Shown: piece after piece, positions 8,027-16,173 of the stretch
Layout of the letters: the number at the start of each line of letters is the position of its first letter
Position numbering within the stretch: position 1 is the first letter of the stretch
From: DATIXJ01 sp035518715
GTDB lineage: Bacteria > Bacteroidota > Ignavibacteria > UBA10030 > SZUA-254
Length of the DNA stretch: 43,869 bases
Direction of reading: 5' to 3'
Assembly (NCBI GenBank): GCA_035518715.1
Contig: DATIXJ010000048.1
Location: 1 to 43,869, forward strand
The notes under the pieces: model-generated
The model's input: only the letters and a program-made list of their open reading frames with translations
Database searches by the model: none
What the model was told of the DNA's origin: nothing
Position numbers and translations under genes: made by a program

Positions 8027-9601
8027 TTACTGTGTTCCCGCCGTTCCCGGTTTTGCGACCTGGGGCGGAATCGAAATTGCGAAACTGTATACCGGCGGTG
8101 CCTTGTCTCGTATTTCTTTCACCTCGACCCGCGACAAGGTTGCATTATCGAACAGTGCGGCGATGCGCGGAATACGGCCGCGGTACAGTGCATATCCTTC
8201 CACACTCATTGCACCGTTTGGACCCGCTTTAATGTCGGTAATCCAAACGGCTCCGAGATCCTCAACACCCTTCGTCAGCTGGGCAATGATCTTGTTCCAC
8301 CGGTCTGCCCCAGGAACAAGCGAATCATAGACGGCGAGTGCCTTCGTATAGCGCGAGATCTGCTCATTCAGACCTGCAATCGCCGCCTTCAGGCGCTCAT
8401 TTTCATCCATCTTGTCCTGCAGCTGCTCTAGCGTGTGTTTCTTCGTGATGATTTCCTTTTGCATCATCCCGTACTTTGTCGTAAAGAAGAAGGTTGCAAG
8501 GAAGACGAGACCAAGCAGAACGTATCCATGCCAACCGAGCTTGAAGGTACGCTGCCCTTCACGGACATTTTCCGGAAGGAGATTGACCTTGTAAAATGCC
8601 GGATGACTGTCGTCGAGTGTCTTCCACGCCGTTGCAATGGCCACAGCATATTCAGGGATGAGTTCCTGCTGTTCCGGCGAAAGCAGGGTCGTGTCGAGAT
8701 AGGGGGTCTTGAGATACTGGACATCGACTTCCGGAAGCTGCTCGTGAATGAACTCGTCAAAATTGATCCTGCGGCTTTCCCCGGCAAGGAGGACTTTGTC
8801 AATTCTGGGAATTCCCATGTTGTCCTGCTCCAGGAGCAGACGGCTGTAGACGGTATTCTGGATATTGGGTGAATCGTACCCTTCACCGAGAACAGGGGCA
8901 AAATGGAAAAATTCGGTTCCCTTCATGAAGATCAGGCGGGTAAATTCCACACCCACGTAGATGATCGTCGTGATCTCATCCGCGGAGAACCCATAATTTG
9001 CGCGTGCAAGGTTCATAAGCGCAACATCGGCAACTTCAATCAGGGCGATGCGCGGCAGACGCCTTCCAAGGAACGGCTTGATTTCCTCCAGCGCGCTCAG
9101 CATGCTGGTCCCGTCCTCGCGGACGACGCAGACGAGATTTTTCTCAACAGAATAAAAGAAGTCGATCGCATCCAACGCCGGCTGGACCGCGCGGACGTTG
9201 CGCAGCTCGTTTACTGCCTGCTGTTTAAGTTTCTTCCCTTTGAGCCCGAAATCGCTCTCGAGAATATGATAATAGATGCTCGGCTCCGAGATCGCGTAAC
9301 TCAGGACATACTGCGAGATCGGGTATTTGGAGAGGAGACCGAGAAGAATATTGTTGTTATCGCCGACCGTCTCCTCGGGTGTCGCCGCGGGAGCGAGCGC
9401 AAACGTCTCTCCCGTACTGCCGAGGTTATCCATTTCCATGGTAACGGCCTGACGATCCTCCAATTTTGTCGCAAGCGTGACAGACTGGAGTTCGTCAATA
9501 TAAATGTGCCCCTTCTTGAGCGAGAGTTTCGCCAATTTGAGATCGAGACCGTCGACAAAGACCCCGACCGCTGTATTTCTATTTCCCCGAAGTGATGGCA
9601 T
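8027..9601 (-). CDS. PilM-PilN fusion protein of the pilus platform
   Basis: A 524-residue protein. Residues 1-330 have the layout of PilM, the actin-like cytoplasmic ring protein. Residues 338-344 read KVNLLPE, the conserved N-terminal motif of PilN that normally docks into PilM; it is followed by a transmembrane helix (about 355-375), a coiled coil (about 380-425) and a PilN-like periplasmic domain to the end. The two proteins are separate in most type IV pilus systems. The actin-like phosphate-binding segments are degenerate: VGVFVDGLDLK replaces the usual DIGSSSVK-type loop, and YVGVEFT replaces the second Asp-Ile-Gly element. It lies between pilT and the PilO-like gene, in the usual M-N-O order. 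Confidence 0.8.
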   Translation of the reverse strand: MPSLRGNRNTAVGVFVDGLDLKLAKLSLKKGHIYIDELQSVTLATKLEDRQAVTMEMDNLGSTGETFALAPAATPEETVGDNNNILLGLLSKYPISQYVLSYAISEPSIYYHILESDFGLKGKKLKQQAVNELRNVRAVQPALDAIDFFYSVEKNLVCVVREDGTSMLSALEEIKPFLGRRLPRIALIEVADVALMNLARANYGFSADEITTIIYVGVEFTRLIFMKGTEFFHFAPVLGEGYDSPNIQNTVYSRLLLEQDNMGIPRIDKVLLAGESRRINFDEFIHEQLPEVDVQYLKTPYLDTTLLSPEQQELIPEYAVAIATAWKTLDDSHPAFYKVNLLPENVREGQRTFKLGWHGYVLLGLVFLATFFFTTKYGMMQKEIITKKHTLEQLQDKMDENERLKAAIAGLNEQISRYTKALAVYDSLVPGADRWNKIIAQLTKGVEDLGAVWITDIKAGPNGAMSVEGYALYRGRIPRIAALFDNATLSRVEVKEIRDKAPPVYSFAISIPPQVAKPGTAGTQ

Positions 9602-9629
9602 ATGCTACATATCCTTGAAGTTGCTGATA

Positions 9630-10859
9630 TTAATCCCCTGACGGCGAAAGGTTGAGAAGTTGCTGCAGCCTCCGTTTGTTATTTGCAAAATTCATAGCGG
9701 TTTCCAGAGAGATCTTTTTGGAAAGATACAACCGCCTCAAATCCTGCTCCATCGTTGTCATACCCAGATCCCCCGACTCGGACATCATCTGGTAAATTTC
9801 CGATGTGTTGTTGTTCTTGATCGCCGCCTTGACCGACGGCGTGGCGATCATAATTTCTTTTGCCAAGACACGTCGCTTGTCCAGACTCGTGACAAGCTTC
9901 TGAGAGATGACGCACTGAATAATATCAGCCAGACGATGGCGCACGCGTTCCTGCTCTATCGGCGGAACTTCCCCGATGATTCTGTCAATGCTTTCCACAG
10001 CGGAAGACGTATGAAGCGTCGAGAATACCTTATGACCGCTGTCGGTAACTTCCAGGGCTGTCAGTATCGTGTCAGGGTCGCGAAGCTCGCCGATGACGAT
10101 GATATCCGGGTCCTGGCGCAAGGCCTGAACGGTACCTTCCTTGAATGAAAGGACATCCCGGCCGACCTCGCGGTGCCGGATGATGCATCGGTCAGACTTG
10201 TGCACATACTCGATCGGCGAGGCGATCACCACGCAATGCGCATCGACGGAATGATTGTTGGCGTCGATGATGCTGTCCAGCGTCGAGCTCTTTCCGGACC
10301 CCGTAATTCCGGTCACCAGAATCAGCCCTTCCTTCGTATGGGCCAGACTGACGATACGGGTGACGTTTGGATGGAGTTCGAGATTCTTGAAAGGACGAAC
10401 GGTGGCATTGATCGCGCGCATGTTCAATGCGATCTGATCAAGATCGAAATACGCATCCGCGCGGAAACGGTACATCTGGTCGTTATGAAAAACCGTATAT
10501 GAGAAATCGAGATTGCGGTTTTCATAGAGGAACTGGCGCTGGCGCTCGAGCAGAATTGTATGAATGAGAATATTCGTCTCATCAAATGTGAACGTCGGAA
10601 GCGTAAGGTCGGGCTTTTTCGACCCATGGATCCGGTACCAGATTTTTCCCTGGGAGCCAAATCCGCCAAAGTCGATATCGGACGCGGTTATTTCCGCCAT
10701 CCTCAGGAGGAATCCGTTGAACATCCGCTTGATGATAACGCGCTCTTCCTGGGACTGACGGGAAACAAGATCACCGATCAGCATCTGGCGTTCCACGCCG
10801 TACGCTGTCTCGGGAATATTGGAAACAGTCTGTTTTATGATTGAGATCGCTTCATCCAT
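9630..10859 (-). CDS. pilT: PilT-like type IV pilus motor ATPase
   Basis: A 409-residue secretion-superfamily ATPase. Walker A is GITGSGKS (184-191), the Walker B region is DIIVIGELRD with Glu258, and the His box is STLHTSSAVESIDRII. Downstream, PPIEQERVRHRLADIIQ matches the PilT family. Two deviations stand out: the Asp box reads ASPIEYVH where PilT normally has EDPIEFVH, and the AIRNLIRE retraction motif is replaced by AIKNNNTSE. It could be a retraction motor with altered kinetics or an accessory motor. It heads a five-gene operon through the lipoprotein gene and is probably cytoplasmic, docking on PilC. Confidence 0.85.
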   Translation of the reverse strand: MDEAISIIKQTVSNIPETAYGVERQMLIGDLVSRQSQEERVIIKRMFNGFLLRMAEITASDIDFGGFGSQGKIWYRIHGSKKPDLTLPTFTFDETNILIHTILLERQRQFLYENRNLDFSYTVFHNDQMYRFRADAYFDLDQIALNMRAINATVRPFKNLELHPNVTRIVSLAHTKEGLILVTGITGSGKSSTLDSIIDANNHSVDAHCVVIASPIEYVHKSDRCIIRHREVGRDVLSFKEGTVQALRQDPDIIVIGELRDPDTILTALEVTDSGHKVFSTLHTSSAVESIDRIIGEVPPIEQERVRHRLADIIQCVISQKLVTSLDKRRVLAKEIMIATPSVKAAIKNNNTSEIYQMMSESGDLGMTTMEQDLRRLYLSKKISLETAMNFANNKRRLQQLLNLSPSGD

Positions 10860-10870
10860 TGCGTATCCGT

Positions 10871-10885
10871 TAAAGCTAAGCTTTA
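10871..10885. repeat. 15-base palindrome in the pilT leader
   Basis: TAAAGCT-A-AGCTTTA is a perfect inverted repeat centred on one base, 12 bases upstream of the pilT start and inside the predicted leader. In RNA it would fold poorly because there is no loop, so a protein-binding site is possible. Chance cannot be excluded at this size. Confidence 0.35.
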
Positions 10886-10920
10886 GCCTTTCTTATAAAC
10901 CCCTTGTTTTATCGGCGGTC

Positions 10921-10949
10921 AATATAGAGAAAAGAACCGGTGTAATCAA
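10921..10949 (-). promoter_or_regulatory. Predicted promoter of the pilT-pilMN-pilOP-pilQ-lipoprotein operon
   Basis: On the minus strand, TTGATT (10944-10949), 17 bases, then TATATT (10921-10926), in the common arrangement of the window. The predicted start is near 10914, giving a leader of about 55 bases. The rest of the 254-base gap to pilB holds no gene. Confidence 0.6.
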
Positions 10950-11113
10950 TCTTAACCGATCTGGCTCCTTTCAATATGTCGAAAACGATCAAATTTAAGC
11001 CCTCTGTTAACGATTTTTTTGTATTACCCGTTTTATCCGTTTTAAAACCGACGTAAGCTACGCCCTTTTCCTCAAACACGCAACGCGTCTGTGAGGAATG
11101 TCAAGTTTTTGAC

Positions 11114-12901
11114 TTAGTCTTCAGTGGTCGTCGCTATGATTTCTTCAATCGTCGTGACGCCCTGGATCATCCGCTCGATACCGGATCGACGAAGTGTCCA
11201 CATGCCATCCTTGATGGCCTGCTCGCGGATGGCATTTTCGTCGACTTCGCTGCCTGAGCTGACAATAATCTGTTTGATCTCTTTCGTGAAATAGAGTGCT
11301 TCGTGGATCGCAGCTCGTCCCTTCCATCCATCAGTGCACTTCTCACAACCTACCGGTCCGAAGAATGTTGCACCCTTCAACAAATCTTCGGTGAATCCAA
11401 ATTTCAAATACACCTGCGTATCCTTCTCGGAGAGCTTGATCGGCTGCTTGCAGTTCTCGCAAAGAGTCCGCACAAGGCGCTGCGCGACAACAATGTTGAT
11501 CGCATAGGCGATGAGAAACGGCTCGACTCCCATCTTGTACAATCGCGCGATGGCGCTCGGTGCGTCGTTTGTGTGCAATGTGGAGAACGTCAGGTGACCC
11601 GTGTTGGCGAGTTTGATGGCAATTTCTGCCGTCGCTTTATCACGCATTTCACCAACGAGCACGATATCCGGGTCGTGGCGCAGTATGCCGCGGATTGCCT
11701 GATCGAAGTTCATCTTCGGCCCGATCTTGAGTTGCCGCGCACCCCTGATGATGTATTCCACCGGCTCTTCGACGGTCAGCACGTTGACGCTCGGATCGAT
11801 AACCTGATGAAGCGCTGCGATCAGCGTTGTACTCTTTCCGCTTCCGGTCGGTCCCGTAAGGATTACGATCCCCTGCGGTTTCGAAATCGCTTTATTGAAT
11901 GCCTCGCGTGCCGGCCCCTGCAAACCGAGCTTGCTCAGGTCGGTGATGACTTTTCTGTCATCAAGGACGCGGATAACGATACTCTCGAACTTATGTTTGA
12001 ACTCCGTGCCGACGATTGGCATGATGGATACGCGGAAACGAATCTGGTGGCTGTCGACGAGGCGCTGGATGAATCCGTCCTGCGACATTTCACGCTCAAA
12101 CCGGTCGACGTTCTTGGACCGGTCCTTCACCACCGCTGCGACTGCTTCCGGTGTCGTGTTTTCCTGAACATGCCAGATCTTCAGGTTGCCGTCGATTCTG
12201 AAGAAGAATTCCGTCCTGTTGTTCTCTTTGCCGATAATGTGAATGTCGCTTGCCCCCGTTCGCACCGCTTCCACAAGCGCGCCTTCGATAAGATTAACAA
12301 GCGCACTCTTGCTGATTTCACTCTCGAGTGCTTCTTCATCAACCGCACCGTCATCTTCGGCGCTCTGCAAATCGACATCGGCATCCGCCAGGAGCTTCAG
12401 AAATTCGTTCTGAAGAGGTACCACCTGCTCCATGAGTGACGTGAAGTCCCTCAGGCGGCAATAGCACACTTCATACTTCTTGACCCCGAAATTTCGGGCG
12501 ATAACGGGAATGTTGCGATCTGTGGGGTCCGCTGCAATGAGAATCAGCTTGTCGGTCTGCTTTTCATCAAAACGCAGCGGGAGGACTTTAGTCTGGATCA
12601 GGAGATCCCGATAATTATCGGGGAGCGTGTCAACATACTTCTTGATGAACTCGATACGCGGTTCATCGACGACCTCGTCGTTGAGGTAGACTTCGCGAAA
12701 GGCGTAGAGATTCGCGACCTCGCGGAACACCAGGTCGTGATCGACATGAAAATCATTGACGAGAATCTGGCCGAGGTTGCGGCGATTCTTCCGATCTTCC
12801 GTCTCACGGGCGTGGAGAGACTTCTCCAGCGTCTCGTAATCGATAATCCCCTTTTTGAGGAGTGTATAACCGATTTTATCGGTTATGTCTATGTCAGCCA
12901 T
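11114..12901 (-). CDS. pilB: Type IV pilus assembly ATPase PilB
   Basis: Extension motor that powers pilin polymerisation, 595 residues. Residues 1-165 form the MshEN/GspE N-terminal region (two copies of a small helical fold). The ATPase core has Walker A GPTGSGKST (350-358), an Asp box VEEPVEYI, a Walker B region DIVLVGEMRD and a His box STLHTNDAPSAI. The zinc-binding insertion shows its four cysteines as CENC and CEKC, characteristic of PilB/GspE and absent from PilT. It lies 57 bases after pilC in the same unit. The unit ends before the separate pilT promoter. Confidence 0.96.
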   Translation of the reverse strand: MADIDITDKIGYTLLKKGIIDYETLEKSLHARETEDRKNRRNLGQILVNDFHVDHDLVFREVANLYAFREVYLNDEVVDEPRIEFIKKYVDTLPDNYRDLLIQTKVLPLRFDEKQTDKLILIAADPTDRNIPVIARNFGVKKYEVCYCRLRDFTSLMEQVVPLQNEFLKLLADADVDLQSAEDDGAVDEEALESEISKSALVNLIEGALVEAVRTGASDIHIIGKENNRTEFFFRIDGNLKIWHVQENTTPEAVAAVVKDRSKNVDRFEREMSQDGFIQRLVDSHQIRFRVSIMPIVGTEFKHKFESIVIRVLDDRKVITDLSKLGLQGPAREAFNKAISKPQGIVILTGPTGSGKSTTLIAALHQVIDPSVNVLTVEEPVEYIIRGARQLKIGPKMNFDQAIRGILRHDPDIVLVGEMRDKATAEIAIKLANTGHLTFSTLHTNDAPSAIARLYKMGVEPFLIAYAINIVVAQRLVRTLCENCKQPIKLSEKDTQVYLKFGFTEDLLKGATFFGPVGCEKCTDGWKGRAAIHEALYFTKEIKQIIVSSGSEVDENAIREQAIKDGMWTLRRSGIERMIQGVTTIEEIIATTTED

Positions 12902-12958
12902 TCCAAATCTCCAAAGTTAATCCCCTTATCCGAGAATGGGCTGAGCGGATGCGTTCTC

Positions 12959-14311
12959 TCAGCCGCCGCCCGGTGCGGTACTCGGATGGAATGTTGCAGT
13001 TTCAGATGATACAAGCGTCAACATTGTCAACACCACCATAATGATCAAGCTGATCCAGAGCTGGATGAAGTCGATCGCGTTTCTCATCTTATAGCTCGTC
13101 TCGCGCTCATAGTATTCCGCCAGCTGGAGCGCGGTATGCTTCACGGTTCCCGTCTCTGCGCCGGAGTGCAGCCGGGAGATAGCGGTCTTTGTGAAGACAC
13201 CTGTCGCTTCGAATGCTTCCGTGATGCCGGCACCCTTCTCCACCATCATCGGAATGGCGATGGTTTTAATCTGGTGCTCCATATATTTGTTCCCGCATGC
13301 CTCTGCAGCCATTTTAATGACGTCGATATTTTCTCCGGCACCGCTGTACAGAGCGTAGAACACACGGCAGAAGATTTCGATTGCGGTCTTGTGCAGGAGG
13401 CTTCCCAGCACGGGCAGCTTCCAGATATATTTGTCCCGCACGAACCGACCGCGGTCGGTGGTAAAGAAGCGGGCGGCAAAGATCGACGGAACAATGATCA
13501 GGATCAGGAGGAGGATATAATTTGCCTGAAGAAAATAACTGATCTTAAGCGTGGCATTGGTCATCGGGAACTGTTCCATCGGGACCTTCAGCTGGATGAA
13601 GATCTCCGCCATGCTCGGGAAAATGAATCCCACGTAATAGATGCACGCGCCAAACAACGCGATCAACGTTACGATCGGCATGATGAGCGCGCTCTTGAGA
13701 TTCTTCCGGAATTCCGCCTGGCGCTCGAGAAACTTCGCCGTGCTGTCGTAGATGTCGGCCATGTTGCCGCTCTTCGAGGCAAGTCCGAGCATATGTGAGG
13801 TAAACCGGCCAAGAATCGATTCCTGTTTGACGAAAACTTTTTCGCTGTCTTTTCCCTGTTTCAACTCGTTATTGATTTCACGGACACAATCGCGGAGAAC
13901 GCTGTTCTCAATATCGTTCGCCATCAATTGGAGAATTTCATTATAGGGAAGTTTCTGGCGGATCAGATCCGCGCTGACGCGCACGAACGTGACAATTTCT
14001 GCCGTCGGGGGCTTCAGCTTCAGATTGAACGGTTTCTTCTTGACGCTGATAACGCGGAACCCCATCTTGGAAAGAGCATCCTGAACTTCCTCTTTCGTGA
14101 ACGCTTTCTGTTCACCGAGGAGCGGTTTCTCATTTCCTCGCTGTACTTTATATAAGAAGGTCGTACGCGGTAAAACACGGAGAAGCTTGAACTTCCTCTG
14201 CGTCGCCATCGACTGCGCCTTCTGCTTCGCGGTTCGCGGGTTTTCGGCCTCCAAAATGCCCTGAACCGCCTTCCCCGTGAGCGATATCCCCTCTATCCGA
14301 AATTCAGCCAT
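12959..14311 (-). CDS. pilC: Type IV pilus inner-membrane platform protein PilC
   Basis: A polytopic GspF/PilC-family protein of 450 residues on which the PilB and PilT motors act. An N-terminal cytoplasmic extension (about 1-110) precedes two type II secretion F domains (about 110-230 and 300-430) with membrane helices near residues 205-230, 260-285 and 415-435. Family-like segments include ASKSGNMADIYDS in the first repeat and LHSGAETGTVKHT at the equivalent place in the second. The C-terminal tail (ATFHPSTAPGGG) is short and polar. It is the first gene of the pilC-pilB unit. Confidence 0.93.
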   Translation of the reverse strand: MAEFRIEGISLTGKAVQGILEAENPRTAKQKAQSMATQRKFKLLRVLPRTTFLYKVQRGNEKPLLGEQKAFTKEEVQDALSKMGFRVISVKKKPFNLKLKPPTAEIVTFVRVSADLIRQKLPYNEILQLMANDIENSVLRDCVREINNELKQGKDSEKVFVKQESILGRFTSHMLGLASKSGNMADIYDSTAKFLERQAEFRKNLKSALIMPIVTLIALFGACIYYVGFIFPSMAEIFIQLKVPMEQFPMTNATLKISYFLQANYILLLILIIVPSIFAARFFTTDRGRFVRDKYIWKLPVLGSLLHKTAIEIFCRVFYALYSGAGENIDVIKMAAEACGNKYMEHQIKTIAIPMMVEKGAGITEAFEATGVFTKTAISRLHSGAETGTVKHTALQLAEYYERETSYKMRNAIDFIQLWISLIIMVVLTMLTLVSSETATFHPSTAPGGG

Positions 14312-14702
14312 ACGTCAACTCCATGTCTTTCTTCGTGCGTTCTTTATCAGAAACTGCGTTTTTTTGTCATCGCGGGAACAATGTAGAGACCGACAGATAG
14401 AAAAACAACTGCCGTGTGAGATAGGCGATACTTTCTGAAATTTCTGCGGAAATGAAACAGAATCGAAAGGTTTCCGGTAAAAACAACCTTCGATTTTCCC
14501 CCATTGTGTCTCAAAAATCCCCATTCCCTTGCAATCTCCTTTTCTCTCTCCGAGCTACATCTTGCCGCTACACCGCCTATTCATTTCCTCCCGAATCAGA
14601 CGGCTTTTCTATTAAATGCCTTGCCGGGGTCGAGAAACAGCTTGTTTCCCGCACTCCCGGCAAAGCCAGATCAAAATGCCCTGCCTCCCCAAGGCCCAAA
14701 TT
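14312..14702. other. Intergenic region between the pilin gene and pilC
   Basis: This 391-base stretch holds no convincing gene. It contains the pilC promoter (14380-14408), a hairpin with stems TTGCCGGG (14621-14628) and CCCGGCAA (14656-14663) plus an inner GAAAC/GTTTC pair, and a small GCCT/AGGC hairpin (14683-14695) just after the pilin stop. Neither hairpin has a following T run on the minus strand, so termination of the pilin message is not clear from sequence; they could stabilise the 3' end of an abundant pilin mRNA. Confidence 0.5.
14380..14408 (-). promoter_or_regulatory. Predicted promoter of pilC-pilB
   Basis: On the minus strand, TTGTTT (14403-14408), 17 bases, then TACATT (14380-14385), identical in spacing to the other predicted promoters. 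The predicted start is near 14373, about 61 bases before pilC. It separates pilC-pilB from the pilin gene. Confidence 0.6.
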
Positions 14703-15080
14703 TTACCATCCCGTATACGTCAGAGTAGTGTTTCCGACAGAGTCGACTGCACAAACGGCACTCCAGGAACCATCGATCGACGAAGTACCTGTAAATGACG
14801 CTGTTCCGCCACTAGCGCTCGTAACGGTATACGATCCGTTGTTATCTGATGCCATTTTGGACGGAATTGTGTAATTAGTATATGTTCCGTTGCCACCGCC
14901 CATAGTACCCGGGCGAATCTTGTACTGGTAAGCATTGGCGGCGATATTCACAAGGCTCGACGTTACCCCGTCCTTGTTCGCCTGTTGGCTGTGTGCGCCA
15001 AACTGCGAGATTCCGACCGCAATAGCAATACCAACGATGATGACTCCGAGGATGATTAAGAGAAGCTGTTGCTGACCCAT
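14703..15080 (-). CDS. Atypical type IV pilin-like protein
   Basis: A 125-residue protein with the shape of a type IV pilin: a very short leader (Met-Gly), a hydrophobic helix starting QQQLLLIILGVIIVGIAIAV, then an amphipathic stretch and a Gly/Ser/Thr/Asn-rich globular C-terminus ending TLTYTGW. If Gly2 is the cleavage site, the mature protein starts with Gln instead of Phe and has Leu at position 5 instead of the conserved Glu. Only one Cys is present, so there is no C-terminal disulfide loop. A good Shine-Dalgarno AGGAG lies six bases before the ATG. Position beside pilC-pilB makes it the best candidate for the major pilin. It could instead be a secreted helix-anchored protein of another system. 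Confidence 0.72.
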   Translation of the reverse strand: MGQQQLLLIILGVIIVGIAIAVGISQFGAHSQQANKDGVTSSLVNIAANAYQYKIRPGTMGGGNGTYTNYTIPSKMASDNNGSYTVTSASGGTASFTGTSSIDGSWSAVCAVDSVGNTTLTYTGW

Positions 15081-15483
15081 AAAGAGCTCCTATCTGTTAT
15101 TCCTGTGGTGGTTAGTTAGTTTTCTGGTATTGATTCCTTGATCTTTCAGACTACCACATTCTTTACAACGGGCATGCCATGATTTGTAATCAAAATCACA
15201 GGGGGGAAACACCAATTCCTTACGTTTTTTTAATATTTTTCCGGACTCCATCGTGCCACATCTTTTCTTAGGAAAAATTTACCATACGCCTGGAAGAATT
15301 TTCCGGGAACTCAGATTATTCTCATCTAATGGATTGAAGGGTAAGCACTTCTGCTTCTTGAACGTACCGAAGGAAGGCCAACTGAGTGGAAATCGGATGA
15401 GGAGTGATCGAATTCTGTGGAAAACGATCCAAGCTCCGGCAGCCACGAAGCTGCGGGAGAAACTAGAGCGAGAAAATGGGAGC
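15081..15483. other. Intergenic region between queC and the pilin gene
   Basis: This 403-base stretch holds no supported gene. It contains the sigma54-like pilin promoter (15164-15179), an A/T-rich tract upstream of it (about 15222-15240) that could be a bent or UP-like element, and a hairpin at 15434-15459 whose ten-base arms (starting CTCC, ending GGAG) carry one mismatch. That hairpin lies just after the queC stop and may mark the end of queE-queC transcripts, though no T run follows directly. Confidence 0.5.
15164..15179 (-). promoter_or_regulatory. Candidate sigma54 (RpoN) promoter of the pilin gene
   Basis: The minus strand reads TGGCATG-CCCG-TTGTA, against the -24/-12 consensus TGGCACG-N4-TTGCW: it differs only at the sixth base and at the -12 C. 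The predicted start is near 15153, about 73 bases before the pilin ATG. No TTG-N20-TAYATT promoter is found in this gap, unlike the other pil units. RpoN control of pilin genes through PilS-PilR is known in Proteobacteria. No enhancer site was identified. Confidence 0.5.
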
Positions 15484-16173
15484 TTACGAGTGGTAGGTTG
15501 GTTTCATTGCATACGGAATCGGATCATCCACTCCAGCGCGCTGGAATCCGCGCAAACGCAGCGCGCAACTGTCGCAGATTCCGCAGGCAAGGTCCTCAGA
15601 CTGATAACACGACCAGGTGAGATGGAATGGAGCTCCTATCTCCACTCCTTTTCTGACGATCTCATGTTTTTGCATGTGAATGACGGGCGTTACGATTTCC
15701 ATGTTCGTGTCGGGTTTTGTGCCAAGGGCAATCACACGATTATACGCCTCGTAAAATTCGTGCCGGCAGTCCGGATATCCCGAAGAGTCTTCTTCAACCG
15801 CTCCGACGAAGATTTTTCGCGCGTGAAGAGTTTCACCCCAGCTTACCGCGATCGCGAGGAGGTTCGCATTTCGGAACGGAACATACGACGAAGGGATGTC
15901 TTTGCGTTCCAGGTCGCCATGCTGGACCGCGATCCCGTGGTCCGTGAGGCTTGATCCGCCGATTTGTTGCAGGTGTTCGACATTGACCACGAGGCGTTGA
16001 CGAACTTTGTAAAAATCAGCGAGGTCATGAAATGCCTTCAGCTCCCGCTTCTCCGTCCGTTGACCATAGTTCAAATGCAGAAAGGCAGGCACGTAGGATT
16101 TCTCCGCAATTGCCGCGGTGACACAACTGTCCATCCCGCCGCTCACCAGTACAACCGCTATCTCCCTGTTCAT
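15484..16173 (-). CDS. queC: 7-cyano-7-deazaguanine (preQ0) synthase
   Basis: ATP-dependent conversion of 7-carboxy-7-deazaguanine to preQ0 for queuosine or 7-deazaguanine DNA modification. The PP-loop is SGGMDS (residues 11-16) and the zinc site is Cys189, Cys197, Cys200 and Cys203. The length of 229 residues is usual. The start is the ATG at 16173, whose ATGA overlaps the queE stop; an upstream in-frame start would add 27 residues without family support. Tight coupling to QueE, the preceding enzyme of the pathway, supports the assignment. Confidence 0.96.
   Translation of the reverse strand: MNREIAVVLVSGGMDSCVTAAIAEKSYVPAFLHLNYGQRTEKRELKAFHDLADFYKVRQRLVVNVEHLQQIGGSSLTDHGIAVQHGDLERKDIPSSYVPFRNANLLAIAVSWGETLHARKIFVGAVEEDSSGYPDCRHEFYEAYNRVIALGTKPDTNMEIVTPVIHMQKHEIVRKGVEIGAPFHLTWSCYQSEDLACGICDSCALRLRGFQRAGVDDPIPYAMKPTYHS

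Noticed and set aside
10893..10922. Alternative pilT promoter, TTGACC-N18-TTATAA on the minus strand
   Set aside because: Plausible as a generic sigma70 promoter, but the overlapping TTGATT-N17-TATATT at 10921-10949 matches the window-wide pattern exactly.
11303..12439. Long open frame antisense to pilB (378 codons, plus strand)
   Set aside because: pilB on the other strand is unequivocal with all motor motifs; the antisense product has no family features.
14621..14663. GC-rich hairpin between pilin and pilC as a terminator
   Set aside because: Stems are good but no T run follows on the minus strand; it may only be an RNA-stability structure.
15434..15459. Hairpin after queC as an intrinsic terminator
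   Set aside because: One mismatch in the stem and the nearest T run is about ten bases away, so it cannot be called with confidence.
15253..15954. Open frame on the plus strand covering the gap before queC
   Set aside because: Two thirds of it mirror queC, and the part in the gap shows no motif or ribosome site. I treat the gap as non-coding.
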